This document shows, in pieces, positions 46,833 through 58,818 of a stretch of DNA of 64,000 nt. This DNA is from Mucidula mucida (Eukaryota > Basidiomycota > Agaricomycetes > Agaricales > Physalacriaceae): positions 682,001-746,000 of the forward strand of contig JADNYV010000003.1 in assembly GCA_015501055.1 (NCBI GenBank), read 5' to 3'. Both the position numbers and the translations under genes were made by a program. Within the stretch, counting starts at the first letter, position 1. Each line of letters begins with the position of its first letter. The notes beneath the pieces are model-generated. The model saw only the letters and a list, made by a program, of their open reading frames with translations. It was not told the origin of the DNA and did not search any database.

Positions 46833-49337
46833 ATGCCCGTCCCCAGCCAAAAAAATCAGTCAGTTCTCTCTTTTCTCACGGGAATGAACACTAACGCTGT
46901 TCTCTGCTACAGGGATGGTCGCTCTCAAGCATATTCAATATATTCAATCCTCTCAAATCGTGGTCCGACGCCAACGGCGATGCCGACATGCAGTCCCAGT
47001 CGGGCTCGGAGTCGGACAGCACGCCTGAGCCTGAAACTCAGACTACTCAACAGACCACACCAGCACATGCCCTAGCCGACGTAGGCCACAGAGTACGCGT
47101 CTCGAGCTCTCTGATGTATTTTTCGTTAACTTCATTACCCAGATGACCCACAATTTGAGCATCAACGGACGCTCATCGACAACAGTCGCGTCTAATCCCT
47201 TCAATCGCCCGCTCTCCCTCTCTAGTCCTAGCATACCACCACCCAGACCATCATCACCTTCTTCATCATCACATGCTGGCCCATCTACTCTCCCCTTCCC
47301 CGCAGCCCCAGAGTCCTCACCCGAAAAAAACATTGAACTTGTCACACAGTTCCTTCAAGACAAACGAAATGGCTCCATTTCAGACATGGAGAGAGACAAT
47401 CTTGTATCTTTATTACGGTCTTCTGCTCGTGAGCATGTTTTGCTTCCTGCTATCAACTGCTGTTCACATAAGTTTTAGGTCAACTGCAACAAACACACAC
47501 GCGAGAACCATTCCGCTTTACTCACAGCCCATCCCCCATGCGCGGCAACTCGCCCACAACGTCTCAACGACACGATCGATCTACGTCACCGACAAAGATG
47601 CTGTCGAGGAATCCAAATGGCAATTACCGATGGGCTGGTGGTGGCAGTTCCAAAATGCGTAATCGTTATGTGTCCCCGACCTTCGGTCCACGTTCAGCAT
47701 CAGAACCTTTTGTCCTGAAACCGTCTTCTACTGGCAATACAAAGACGGACACGAAACGGAGACGGGTTAGCAACTCCAACGGTGATCCCATCTCTCAACC
47801 CAGTGGGTCCTCTGTCACAGCCCCCAAGACTCCTCGTGCTCCCACTTCCTCTCGCTCTCCTGGCCCCGACCCTTCTCCTACACGCCTTGCAAACGCTTCA
47901 ATCTTGAATAGCAACATGAGTCCATCACGCAGCGCGAATGGCAGCTCGTCGGCCAAGAGCAATGGGTTAACCATCTCCACCTCACGGATATCAGGTAGAT
48001 TTACTACCCCAGCCATTCCATCTCCTCTTCGCCAAACTTGGGGTCAGACCTCGCCTGGCTCTACGGGTTCATCGTCACCGGATGCCACACCCCAGAAACA
48101 GACGAAAGCGGCCAACCTCATGGCTGAGCTTATTAAAGAGGCCACGCCTTCCAAGAAGTTGGAGATCAGCAACCCATATCAGGCCGCTAGCCCCGCTCGT
48201 CCTGTCATTAGTCGACCCAAACGGCCACGAGTCAGTGGCAGAGCCAAGAAGCCTGCTGTGGAGGAGAAGAAAGAGCAGGAACCTGTTTTTACTGCTCAGG
48301 CTATAATCGAAGCCACTGTTCCGAAGGTTTGTCGCACTCTGATTCTACTGAGTTGCAACTCACTGCCGTTCCAGGGGAGCAAACGTTCACGCCCTACTTC
48401 CTCGTTTCTACAAACAAACGGTAACTCGGTGGCAATCACTGAAGCTGAGGAGGAGGAGGAACATGCCAGCAAAAAGGCCAAACCTACATTGGGAGGACGA
48501 GGTCAGCCTCCAGAGCATGTCAACGCGCCTCGCAAAGACGTAAATATGGAGCCTCCGAGATCGGAGTCGATTTTCAAGCCGTCTCCAGTAGCGCAAGCTC
48601 CGGCACCTGTGCCTTCCTCTTTCGGCCTCTCATTGTCGACATCCCGCCCTCAATTCGCGATACCCAAGGAGCCGTCGAAACTCCGCTTCAGTTATCAACC
48701 TGATAGCTCGCCAGCTACAACACCTTTACCCCCATCACAATCAACCAGTGCGCAATCTCCTGCAGCACCTGCGACAAACCCTTTCTCCCTTCCTCAAGCT
48801 CCCGAAGCTTCAACACCGCCTGTACCTGTCGCTTCGTCAGAGTCTGATCCCAAAGCGGCTGCGTTAGCTGCCCTCGAACAGGACGTACCACAGTATGACT
48901 TCTCGCATTCAAAGGTGTCACCAGCGCCGTTCAGCGCGGAGGATACGCAAGCGCGCCTGTTCGCACTCGCAGCTGACGTTTCTACACTGCCCAATGGCTT
49001 TGACTTCAAGATTGGGTCCACGTCGACTCATGTCGTTGAGACCTCCCCTACTCCACCCAAATCCTTCGACTGGGCTGCTGCTGGGATCAAGCCGCCGACA
49101 GGGAAATGGGTCTGCTCGTCGTGCCATCTGAGTCATGAACCGCCGAAGCAAGCCAAGTGCCCTGTCTGCGAAGAACCGCAGGAGATGCCTGCAGCCCAAC
49201 CTCCGAAAGTATTTAATTGGGCTGCAGCCGGGATAGCTGCTCCTCAGAAGAGTACGGATAAGTGGACGTGCTCTACCTGTGGTTGCTCTAGCGGCGCGAC
49301 TGCTACGAAGTGCTTAGTATGCGAGGCTCCTCGGTGA
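46833..49337 (+). CDS. Nucleoporin-like protein with two RanBP2-type zinc fingers
   Basis: After a short first exon (MPVPSQKNQS) the protein begins with an amphipathic segment GWSLSSIFNIFNPLKSW, like the nuclear-membrane-binding helix of Nup1/Nup60/Nup153. A very long Ser/Pro/Ala-rich disordered region follows, containing RKRP-type basic patches (SRPKRPRVSGRAKKPA). Near the C terminus two repeats of FDWAAAGIK/FNWAAAGIA each precede a RanBP2 finger: GKWVCSSCHLSHEPPKQAKC with PVCEE, and DKWTCSTCGCSSGATATKC with LVCEAPR ending the protein. The W-x-C-x2-C...C-x2-C pattern binds Ran or RNA in other proteins. Classical FG repeats are sparse. I infer a basket nucleoporin of the Nup153/Nup1 type. Introns at about 47093, 47429 and 48328 look short and canonical. 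The start is uncertain. Confidence 0.78.
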
Positions 49338-49589
49338 TTGGACTGAACATTGTGCATTCTTTACATTGGTATTAGTTGATGATTCAACTGCACTCAGATT
49401 GCGATGTAATAAGTAGTTTACATTTTCTCAGAACTCAGAACTGTGGCGGAGTTTCCATCAAGGATCTCTGTCGAACTTGCTTTGTCTGCATTGCGTGAAA
49501 TCGATACATGCCATACTCTCAACACGGTATGAGGTATACAATAAATTACATACAACAATTTTATGCCACACTGGCGGCGCTACACCACC

Positions 49590-51060
49590 TCAGCTACTTT
49601 TGCCAATATGATCTGTAAAGTCAAGCCGCCGGGCAATACTCCGGCTTTTACCATCCTCGTAAGGAGAAGATAGCTTGCGTTTTGGTCGCTTAGCCTTCAC
49701 TCCTGGACCAGTCGAGTTCATGTCGACGTTACCATCGACTTCTTCCAATGGGCGAGCCGCGGCTAACTGAGAAGCGCATTTCGGCAACTTGAGAGGATGT
49801 GTAGGGTAGGGTAAAGCGGAGAAATAAGGATGGTGGAGTGCCTATCGCACTCGAATTCAGTAAACATTTGAGCGATGCTGTCACTGACTTACGTCGATGG
49901 CAGTGATCCGTCTTCGCGGCTCGTATATGAGGCACTTGCTCAATATATTCAGAGCATCTGGACTCGCAGCCGTAAACAAATCCCGGAGCGGCGTCTTGGG
50001 GAAGTTGCCAACGGGGATGTAGTCGGGCAACTTGGTGTGTCCCTATCGATACGTGAGTATTGAGAGAGGATAAGTCATATAAACTGGAATAGTACCGGCC
50101 AATCTTGCTCGGTGGGTGTTCCGAGCGCACGAAAGATGGTTTTCAGTTGGTCCATGTCAGTCTCGCCCGCCAGATAAGGCGTACGAAGCATGAGCTCAGC
50201 AAATATGCAACCCACGGACCATATGTCGACGGCAGTGCTGTAATAACGACATCCGAAGAGTAATTCTGGGGGCCGATACCATCTGGACTTATAAGACGCT
50301 AAGCAACAGTTGGTAAGATGAGAACACACCGAGTGATAACCTGACAAGTCATTTTATATCCGGGGTCTGCGAAGTCTCTCGCTAGACCAAAATCAGCAAT
50401 CTTTAGTTGACCATCTGACGCTATAAGCAAGTTGTTAGGTTTGAGGTCCTAATGACATAATTAAGAGTCCATTGAACACGATGGCCAGAGTGCACCAACA
50501 CGATGCAGGACAAAGTTTCTGTGACAGAACTCGAGTCCGCGGAAGGTCATCGCCATCCAGCTCTTGATATCGGCGGGTAGAAAGACCAAAGAGCGGTCCT
50601 TGATGATCATTTCCAAGTCTGAATCAAGGAATTCGAGTACGAGATTGAGGTTCTTCTTGGAGGAGAAGACGTCGAGTAGCTAGAAGCAATCAGACGAGTT
50701 CGTATCATGAAAGAACCCTGACAACACACGCACCTCAATAACATTCTGGTGCTTGAGTTCTCGAAGGTATTTAACTTCTCTGATAGCAGACATGTCCAGT
50801 CCGTCCTTGAACTGTCCGACTTTGATCTTCTTAATAGCAATTTTCCGACCTGTAGAAGCCTCTCGTCCTAAAAACTGTTGAATAGCGAGGATTTAGGTTG
50901 GCGGAATGACCGACCTCGATATACAACTGCATAGGTACCCTCTCCGACCTTCTGATCCTTCACCCTGTAACAGAGCTTAACAACGAACGGAAGGATATTG
51001 GGGTACGAAAACGTACCAGCGCTTCTGGCGCTCCGCGTTGGCCCTCTCGACCGCGTCCAT
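49590..51060 (-). CDS. Cyclin-dependent kinase 7 homologue (Kin28, TFIIH/CAK)
   Basis: A complete protein kinase in about eight exons, start [15 protein letters not shown]. The glycine loop is [12 protein letters not shown] and the ATP-anchoring Lys is in [12 protein letters not shown]. The PSTAIRE-like helix reads [17 protein letters not shown]. The catalytic loop is [11 protein letters not shown], the DFG is [10 protein letters not shown], and the activation segment is [23 protein letters not shown], completed across an intron at 50238-50284 or thereabouts. NNLLI and the AIRE helix fit CDK7/Kin28/Crk1 rather than other CDKs. The enzyme phosphorylates the RNA polymerase II CTD as part of TFIIH and activates other CDKs. 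A basic C-terminal extension ([20 protein letters not shown]) may hold a nuclear localisation signal. Confidence 0.92.
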
Positions 51061-51858
51061 TATGACGGTTTTGGTCAAGAGTTAGTGCCGGCACAATCGG
51101 TCCGGTACAGCTGGAGGATGTCGGCAACAGCCGAACATCCTGCTTCTCCTTCCCTCCGCCCGACTTCTCCATCCCGCAGCGACTTCCTAGCAACTGTTTC
51201 TTATCGATACTTATCCTGGGTGACTGCGACCACATAGCATGGCAGAAGGATTCTCAAAGTCAAATTTGTAAAGTGTATCGCGCCTGGCGTGGTCGGTCTT
51301 TATGTAACTGCTGAAAGAGTGCCAACTTCAAAAGTGCCGTGGTCCGTGCAGGAATTTGTCAGTGCCAAAAACGCTCCGCTCGCACTGACGTCGAAGGATG
51401 TGTACTGACATGTTTGAATACTATGTACATAGGACAGTTTGATGCCCAGCTGCCGGTCACTTGCGCTCTCTTAATGATATGCCGACACTATACTTAACCG
51501 AGATCCGGTGAATTACGGCCAATTTGAACCTTTGCCTCATCCCGCCAATCTTTTACGGCTTAGTTCAAGTCTCCACTGTAACGTCCCCTATCAGATCTGC
51601 CTTGCCTCGCCTTTGTTTAGTGGAAACAATCCTATTCCATCGGAAGCTGTCCTTCCCACCTGATCTCCTTGCCCGCATCCCTTTTAACAAATCCTCGAGC
51701 ACGCGTGCAGAGGAACCCGTTATCATTACCATTAAATGTTACTCACTCCTTTTTGCGGTCATTTCGGTCCTGCACGTATCCCGGCATCGGCGTGTGCTTA
51801 TTGATATCCAACTTATATTCTACGCGAAATTATACAGTGATGTTCACACCTTTTCCTC
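51061..51858. other. Divergent intergenic spacer
   Basis: This 798-bp region between the CDK7 start (-) and the NmrA-like start (+) has no gene that I can support. The frame at 51524-51871 is pyrimidine-rich leader sequence without a domain and overlaps the real start at 51859. Confidence 0.5.
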
Positions 51859-52910
51859 ATGTCTACCTTGACTTCTGTTGCCGTTATTGGGCTGAGTGAT
51901 CTTGGACGACGTGTCGTCGAGGTAGGCGAATACGCTCTACCGATTTCCCAGGGACTTATCTAGCAATCTATAGCAGCTTCTAGTCAGGAAGGCGTATGTC
52001 GTTGCCCTTCAAAGTCATGGATCCTCGCAGGAGGTTCCAAGAGGATGCAGTGTCGTTCGCGTTGAACACTCTGATCTTGAAGGCATGACGAAGGCCTTCA
52101 AGAATTACTTTGTCAGTATCGTCGTATGCTGCTTGGACAATGAAGCCACCCACACCCAAGCCATAATCGCACGAGCTGCGAAGGCTGCTGGAGTCATTCT
52201 TTTCGTACCAAGCGAGACATTCCTCCCTCTCTCCAGGCCATTACGCGCTGGCGCAGAAGCGTATCCGCGTGAGCACCATCGCCAACTCGAGATGCCTATG
52301 AAAACTCATTTCCTTTCCCCAGAATACTTGAGCGCCATAGGCGTCTCTACACTTCGAATTGTGGTAAGTAGTCATGTCTCCCCATTTTCTACCCGTCTGA
52401 TAATCTCATACGAAATAGTCAGGGATATTCATCGAACAGATTCCTTGGCTTGTCTCATCGCCATTTGCGCCTGGAAAGATGGCCCTCGTGGGGTCCGGCA
52501 ACGTCAAGGCGTCATTCACGTCGATGATAGATGTTGCAGGTACTGATGTCTTGACATACAGCGGCCCACGCTCATTTCGTGTGCTTACAGGATTCCTTGG
52601 ACACATCCTCATGACCTATCCCGCCGATCAGCTTCGCGGACAGGTGCTTCATATTGAAGGCCAGGCCGCTTCTCTCAACGAGATAGCGAGACTGTATAGA
52701 AAAGAGGTTGTCCGTCTGAACAGTCTCGATGACCTATTCGCGACTCGTTTGCAAAACCAGATTGATCGCGGATTTGGGAGAAGTGGTTGGGATGGTGGTG
52801 CTCCGCCTGGCGCCGATGTTGATGCTACGTCGGTGGCTTCTAACGGTCTTTGGGAAAACCACAGATGGCGTAGAATTCATGACGTGCTCCCTGCAACCGC
52901 ATTCCGCTAG
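51859..52910 (+). CDS. NmrA-like / isoflavone-reductase-like NAD(P)-binding protein
   Basis: The N terminus is a Rossmann strand-loop (SVAVIGLSDLGRRVVE) with a divergent nucleotide-binding motif (GxSDLG where atypical SDRs usually have GxxGxxG). A second strand (AYVVALQSHGSS), VEHSDLEGMTKAFKNYFV, the SDR-like segment AAGVILFVPSETF and the C-terminal part with ILMTYPADQLRGQVLHIEG follow the NmrA/PCBER architecture. Short introns near 51922, 52362 and 52532 keep the frame. Family members act as redox-sensing regulators or as small-molecule reductases; which applies here cannot be told. The family's catalytic Lys is not obvious. No lesion found. Confidence 0.85.
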
Positions 52911-53872
52911 AATCGGTTGCAGGTATAATCTCAACATTGTAGGACGGCGTGTCAATCGCGGTCTATTGAAGGCCTTCAGCCACTTGAACTAAGTCGGTAA
53001 TCTAACGCCAATCTCCTCATCCATCGGTAATCTATTCTCAGGACACACCGTCTTGTGATCCTTTTCTATTGTAGTTCTCGGAAGACTCGGTCACCTATGG
53101 CATGAAGGGTGGTTTCCTATCATTATGCATTTAACCGTTTTCCGGCAAATAACGTCGTGTATTGAAAATGAACTCCGTGGGGTGCCCGGCGAGATAATAA
53201 ACTACGGCCATGAGCGACTACGCCCATTGGAGCATTGGCTCACCAATGCATACTGTGGCTTGCCTGTTTCTGGTGTCGCGCTAGGCGATAAGGCGCCGCC
53301 TATGTATGCGAAGGTATCGTTCGGTCCAAAGGTGTTTGCTTACTACAACTTACCCGATAAGTATCATGCTTAGGATCTGCTACGCATGTCCTGATCCACA
53401 TCGAGGCCCTGCGGAGGGCCCTATGACGCCGTTGATATCGATAAGATGGTACTAACATCTCAAGGCTGAGGAAGTGCGGACTTTGTTATAAATATGGTTT
53501 CGACATCCATACACAATCATGACAGAATCCGTTATACGTTCAGTCAAAGCTCCATGATAAAACCCGGACAGTGGCAGGTTCAGACTCATACAGGGTGTAC
53601 GTGCGGGCTCAGTCGGTCACGATAGTGCATTCAAAATTCAACTAGCATCCCAATGCAATGGATGACGGTAATAGAAGGAGCTACGTTATAAGGGGTAAAG
53701 CTACAATGTACCCCCTGGGGTTCATCGTTTTCCGATGGATGGAATTGAGATAGCGGCCACAAGTATGGAAAGACAAGGGGAACGAACTATCTGCCTTGAC
53801 GCGTAGTCGCGCCGCGTCAGATGCAGGCTCTAGCCAAACAAATGCACAGCCATCCGACCCTTTCGTTCAACC
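52911..53872. other. Intergenic, one unsupported 82-aa frame
   Basis: An ATG frame at 53125-53373 encodes 82 aa with a moderately protein-like composition (for example GHERLRPLEHWLTNAYCG), but I recognise no family and it has no convincing exons around it. It could be a relict or a small orphan. The rest of the interval shows nothing. Confidence 0.4.
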
Positions 53873-55315
53873 ATGTCATCGTCGTCGGGGACGGCGCTCA
53901 AGTCGTTCTCATTGACGAACAATATTTCTGAAATATCGCCGCAGGATGCGATATACAAATTTGATGCCGATGAAAACAGGCGCATCAATAGAGAGGCGCC
54001 ATGGGATAAAGAGTACGTTTGTTCCTTCATCTGGATCCCGTTCTCCTGATCACATCCGCTTTCAAGCCCGCATTTCTTCAAATCATGCAAGATATCTGCT
54101 GTTGCATTGATCAAGATGGTAATGATGCCCAGCGCCCGCTTTGGACTGACGATTGAGGCTGCTCACAGGTTATTCATGCACGATCGGGAGTGCCACACGA
54201 GATTATGGGGCTAATGCAAGGCAAGGTGGTCGGTACCTCGATAGTCATTATGGACTCGTTTGCGTTGCCTGTGCAGGGAACCGAGACGCGTGTTAATGCC
54301 GCTAATGAGGCCAACGAGTACATGGTTGAGTACATCCAAGGCAGCGAGAAGGTAAGGCGCTAGAGTCGTAGCAATGCCTCTAAGACTGATGTATTTAACA
54401 GGCTGAACGGCTAGAAAACGCCATCGGATGGTATCATTCTCATCCAGGATATGGATGCTGGTTATCTGGAATCGACGTCAACACGCAGAACAACAACCAG
54501 AAGTTCCAGGACCCATTTGTTGCCGTTGTGGTACGATTTTGTTCCGAGGCATTTGAAAGACATCTAAAGTGTTTTCAGATTGACCCAAACCGTACCATTT
54601 CCGCCGGTAAAGTCGACATTGGCGCCTTCCGCACCTACCCCGAAAACTACAAACCTCCGAACGTAGCTGCATCCGAGTATCAGTCGATCCCGTTAAGCAA
54701 GATAGAAGATTTTGGTGTCCACGCAAACCAATATTACCAACTTGAAGTAGAGATCTTCAAGTCGGCGCTAGATAATGAGCTCCTGGGACTGCTGTGGAAC
54801 AAGTATTGGGTCAACACGTTGAGTCAGAGTCCATTGATATCTGTGAGTGGTTTCACAGTTGCGACGTTTCTGTTCAATGACGCGTCTGGTAGAACAGAGC
54901 ATATGCCGTCTCGCAGCTTTCAGATCTTCATCAGAAGCTGTCTAAAGCTCAGGCAGCAGTGACCAGTACTCGTGCTAACATCCCGACGTTGGCAGACAAG
55001 GACAATGGCAAGGTAAATCATTGGTACTGGTATGAACTTCTGGATCTCATGTCCTCCTAGCAGAAGGAGAAGGAGGAGAAGAAGAAGGAAGACAATCAAC
55101 TGGCCAAAAGTGTAAAGGATAGGTGGGTCTTTCTGGTCTACGTCGAAAGGCACTATTCATTGAACGGCACGCGTAGCACGAAGATAGCTGTTGAAGCTCA
55201 ACACGGATTGATTGCCCAGGTGCTGAAAGACGTTATATTCTCGATGCGTCCCAATTCACAGGTCGACACGACGCCGATATCAGATTTGACGGATACTGCG
55301 ATGAATATCGGTTGA
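53873..55315 (+). CDS. CSN5: COP9 signalosome subunit 5 (deneddylase)
   Basis: The catalytic subunit of the COP9 signalosome, a JAMM metalloprotease that removes NEDD8 from cullins. Start [17 protein letters not shown]. The exon join [21 protein letters not shown] restores the family N terminus, and the MPN domain continues with [20 protein letters not shown] containing the catalytic Glu. The JAMM motif is complete ([17 protein letters not shown]). [24 protein letters not shown] and the [11 protein letters not shown] segment follow. The C-terminal exons read [20 protein letters not shown] and a Lys/Glu-rich stretch ([10 protein letters not shown]) before a final helix ending TDTAMNIG. Six or seven introns of about 45-60 bp. 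The frame is intact. Confidence 0.95.
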
Positions 55316-55440
55316 TGTACTGCTGTGAAATGTACTTGCATTTGTAAAATAGAGTCTGTAGCTGTGAGAACATGACGTCACTCTGAGCTCTGCACACGAC
55401 GGCGACGACGAACTCAAACTATCGTCGACAACGTTGAAGA

Positions 55441-55893
55441 ATGGATTCTGTCACGTCAACAACGCCTGCACAGTCCACCAGTCCGTCGGGGCTACCGTCT
55501 TTGGAGTCTCTGCTCCCTCTCGCCTCCCAGTCTCTCAGCTTGCTCACATCGGCATTCGCATTCTTCATTCATTCTCTGCAATGGCTTTTCACCAAAATCA
55601 CGTACCCAGTCATAATATTGACACCGCTCTACTACATTCTCGCGCCCTTCGTCGTCCTCGCTCAAGTTTCGCTTGATTTCCTCGTGTTTACCCCATATCG
55701 CGTCATTGTCTACTTTTTGGATTTAGTCTACCCCATTTATGTGCTTGTGGGGGTGGCGTGCATCGTCGGCTTGATGGTTGGTGGGCTTGGGAGGCTGGCT
55801 ACGGCGAGATTGTCAATGGCGGTTTATCCCAAGGAGTCTGCAAAGCGGGTCAAGGCGAAATGGTACGTCACCTTCAGAATTTGTAGTCGTTGA
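55441..55893 (+). CDS. Small multi-pass membrane protein
   Basis: The start MDSVTSTTPAQSTSPSG leads to hydrophobic helices at about residues 30-50 (LLTSAFAFFIHSLQWLF), 55-80 (ITYPVIILTPLYYILAPFVV) and 100-120 (VYPIYVLVGVACIVGLMVGG). A basic C-terminal segment follows (ESAKRVKAKW). The frame stops at 55893, but a canonical GTACGT occurs just after the last coding-looking residues (near 55862), so the true 3' end may lie in a downstream exon that I could not place in frame. No family is recognised. It is 125 bp downstream of CSN5 on the same strand. Confidence 0.6.
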   Translation: MDSVTSTTPAQSTSPSGLPSLESLLPLASQSLSLLTSAFAFFIHSLQWLFTKITYPVIILTPLYYILAPFVVLAQVSLDFLVFTPYRVIVYFLDLVYPIYVLVGVACIVGLMVGGLGRLATARLSMAVYPKESAKRVKAKWYVTFRICSR

Positions 55894-57145
55894 TTGATTG
55901 GCTATAAAAGACTGGGATATCGCTCTTCTGAGGTCAATCTATGAACCTCTTTATGCGCGGCTTGTAAGTTTGACTAGCATGTTCTTCGTTTTAGTGATTC
56001 TCACAAGATGCAGCATGTCACGATCCACGATCCATGTCATACTCTTCAAGCTTCAAGTGTATATACGTTTGCTACAGCTCTCTCCGAGTATAACCTGCGA
56101 TTATCTATACTTATCTTTAGCCATTGGTGTTTAGCGATGCGTGAATTCATCTTTTATACCGACGGTGGTGTATATGTAAAGGTCGTATAACTGGAGGTCA
56201 TGGCTGCCATATAGCCGTTTGGGGGGTTAGATATCGGTAAGGAAGAAGGCGCTCTGTTGATCTTTGGTGGGCTTGTGAGACGGTATAACCTACATTTTTA
56301 GGGTGACATTTCCTCAGGTTTGCTGTTGCTCATATGTCTAACTGGAACTTTATCATCAGGTCATTCAAGTGCCATCGCCTCCGACTCCTCGCATTCACGT
56401 GAGCCGCAATTCGGGTGACGGTACCGTAACATGTCGTCTATGTTTCCTTTGACACCCCTTCACATTGTCTGTCGTGTGTCGCACCTCTTCTGGTTTCAGC
56501 TTCTATTCACTGTGCATCGTGATCTCGAGGCCATCTCTATTTCAACGCTCCACCTGTTAATCCGAGGCGGGAGAATGGCGGGGTATCTGGCTCCCACGTG
56601 GGCGCCTCTTTCAAGCTTGACATAAACCGTCATTCTTCAGTTCTATTTTTGGACCAGCTCTAGTGACGCGGACTGGGAGGTTTTACATCCTACGGACCCA
56701 TTTTGGCAAGTCCTGTTAGTGTCCTGGTGTCTGTCTCTGAAGTCAACTTCGATATATCTTGTATTTGTTGATTTCAAAGGCCCCCTCGCTTGTAGCTGTC
56801 GAACTCTTGCAGAGGACGGAGGTTGATGCAGAAAGTTGGTCCAGTATGATGCAATCAACGTTCAATAGAATCCAGTCAGCCACGTTCACAGAAGAAGCCA
56901 CCTTCGCGTGGACTCACCCTAGTACTCTCCTCCTTTATTTTGACCTGCTGATGTCTCTCTCCCCTTCCCAAAGGATCCGGGCGGGCCGCTGCCTGCTTGT
57001 CACCAAGCGCGTACAGTCGATTCAATCCGACGTATACGCGAAGAATTACAGGCCATTCGTATAAAAGCCTCTTACTGAAGCAGAAAACAACAACCACTGT
57101 CTGCCAGGTTATCTTTTTCGTTGTTTCTCGTACTCAACAGCCAAA
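55894..57145. other. Intergenic, upstream of pectate lyase
   Basis: About 1.25 kb without a supported gene, apart from a possible last exon of the upstream membrane protein. It must contain the pectate lyase promoter, with a TATA box at 57060-57067. The frames at 56431-56625 and 56759-57064 have no domain. Confidence 0.5.
57060..57067 (+). promoter_or_regulatory. TATA box of the pectate lyase gene
   Basis: TATAAAAG lies 79-86 bp before the ATG at 57146, a consensus core element at a distance usual for secreted-enzyme genes of filamentous fungi. Confidence 0.6.
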
Positions 57146-58461
57146 ATGAAGTGGTTCGCAACTGTCTCTGTGTTCGCCGCTATTCAGCTCGTGTCTGTCT
57201 TGGTATACGACCCCTTCTTACCATGCGTCTTGTGACTAACGCGTTATATAGTCTGCACCGACGACTTTGCTTAAACGCGCCAGCATCTCTGATGTTGCCT
57301 CAGTCGGCTACGCGACCTTGAATGGAGGGTGCGACCGTTCGGCATGGTTTAGGACTCGACTTAACGTATTTCCAGAACCACTGGAGGCGCAGGAGGAACC
57401 ACCACCACTGTCACCACTCTCGATGAACTTACTTCCGCCGTCGAGGGTAGCGACGCGAAGATTGTCATCGTCTCAGGTTAGAGCACACGCGTTTGTATCT
57501 CCTCCGATTTTGATACATAGCTGCAGGTACCATTACCGGAAACGCCGTCGTCAAGGTTGGCTCGAACACGTCAGTGTTAGGCGCTGCTGGCTCTTGTATG
57601 TTCTCTTCATCTTAGCACGCGTCGCTAGCTCATCTTAGCGCCATCAGCACTCGTTGGCGTTGGTCTCCGCGTCATAAATGAATCGAACGTAATCCTGCGC
57701 AACCTAAAGATCTCCAAGGTTCTGGCTGAGGCTGGTGATCACATCGGTATTCAGGCTGCATCCCAGGTCTGGGTCGACCACGTCGACCTCTCCAGCGACA
57801 GGGATCACGACAAAGACTAGTACGTGTCTACCTTTGAAGAGTCGCGCTTTTGAACTCATTGATTTGATTTCTAAGCTACGATGGTCTGCTAGACATCACG
57901 CACGGCTGCACTGGCATTACTGTTTCTAACAGCAAACTATACACCCACTGGAAAGCCTCTCTCGTTGGCCATTCTGATAGCAACGGCTCTGAGGATGTGG
58001 CCATCACCGTCACGTACGCAGGTAACTGGTGGTCTGACCTGAACTCCCGTACACCCTCTTTCCGCTTCGGTACTGGTCACATATTCAACAATGTTTTTGA
58101 CGACAACAACGACGGCATTAACACCCGTGATGAAGCCCAGCTTTTGGTTGAGAACAACGTATGGACTGGTACGCTTTTTCTCGTATTTTTCTGTGTTTCT
58201 AAGCTGAGTTGCTGGGTGTTAGGAACTGACAAGCCTCTGTACTCCACTGATCAGGATACGCAGTCGCAGTCGGCAACGGTTCGCTCATATATCTCTATTT
58301 CTTTTCACTTACTGAGGCAATTGCGCACAGATTTCGGTGGCGCGGAGAACACCGCTCTAGAGGGCACCTTCACCAGCGCCCCTTACGACTACGATCTTAT
58401 CGACACCGCGAGCGTTCGCAGCTCTGTCACCGCATCCGCGGGCCAGACTCTGACTTTTTGA
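57146..58461 (+). CDS. Secreted pectate lyase, family PL1, with an apparent frameshift
   Basis: A signal peptide (MKWFATVSVFAAIQLVSVL) is followed by the PL1 right-handed beta-helix: GYATLNGG, TTTTVTTLDELTSAVEG, KIVIVSGTITG, NVILRNLKISKVL, QVWVDHVDLSSD, the metal-site region YYDGLLDITHGCTGITVSN and YAGNWWSDLNSRTPSFRFG with the catalytic-region Arg. The tail DFGGAENTALEGTFTSAPYD is also family-like. Six or more short introns. Around 58249-58252 the conserved KPLYSTD and GYAVAVGND segments fall in different frames and one base appears to be missing. A splice that skips KPLYSTD would also restore the frame but would remove conserved sequence. Native role: beta-elimination of polygalacturonate in plant cell walls. 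Confidence 0.82.
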
Positions 58462-58818
58462 AAAGACATCTCTATTCTCTGCCCCAATAACTTATCAATC
58501 ATGTTCTCTGATGTAGCGTTTTAAATCAGAATCTCTCTCGTATTATGCTAAGTAGTTATTGTGCTTGTCAAGAGGGGCATTCTGATTGAATCCGTAAGAT
58601 TGAATGAGCGCGCATCGTATACGTCACCTTTGTACGTGTAGCAAAGTGCATTGAGGGCGCGAAAGTTTTACTGGCGGGAACTGACAGCGTGACTAGACTC
58701 TCATAACCTAATAAGACCCAACAACTCCTTGTCTCGCTTCTCTCAACAACTGTTAACAAGTACGTTGCCAGATTGCGTATCAATATCCGAATTGACACAA
58801 TCATGTAAATCTGTAGTG
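58462..58818. other. Intergenic / unresolved 5' end of the Costars gene
   Basis: This 357-bp stretch follows the pectate lyase stop. It should contain the promoter and first exon of the Costars protein, but I could not find a convincing ATG in frame. Confidence 0.4.

Noticed and set aside
50230..50300. Possible loss of the CDK7 activation segment
   Set aside because: A 47-nt intron gives [16 protein letters not shown] in frame, so the kinase is intact.
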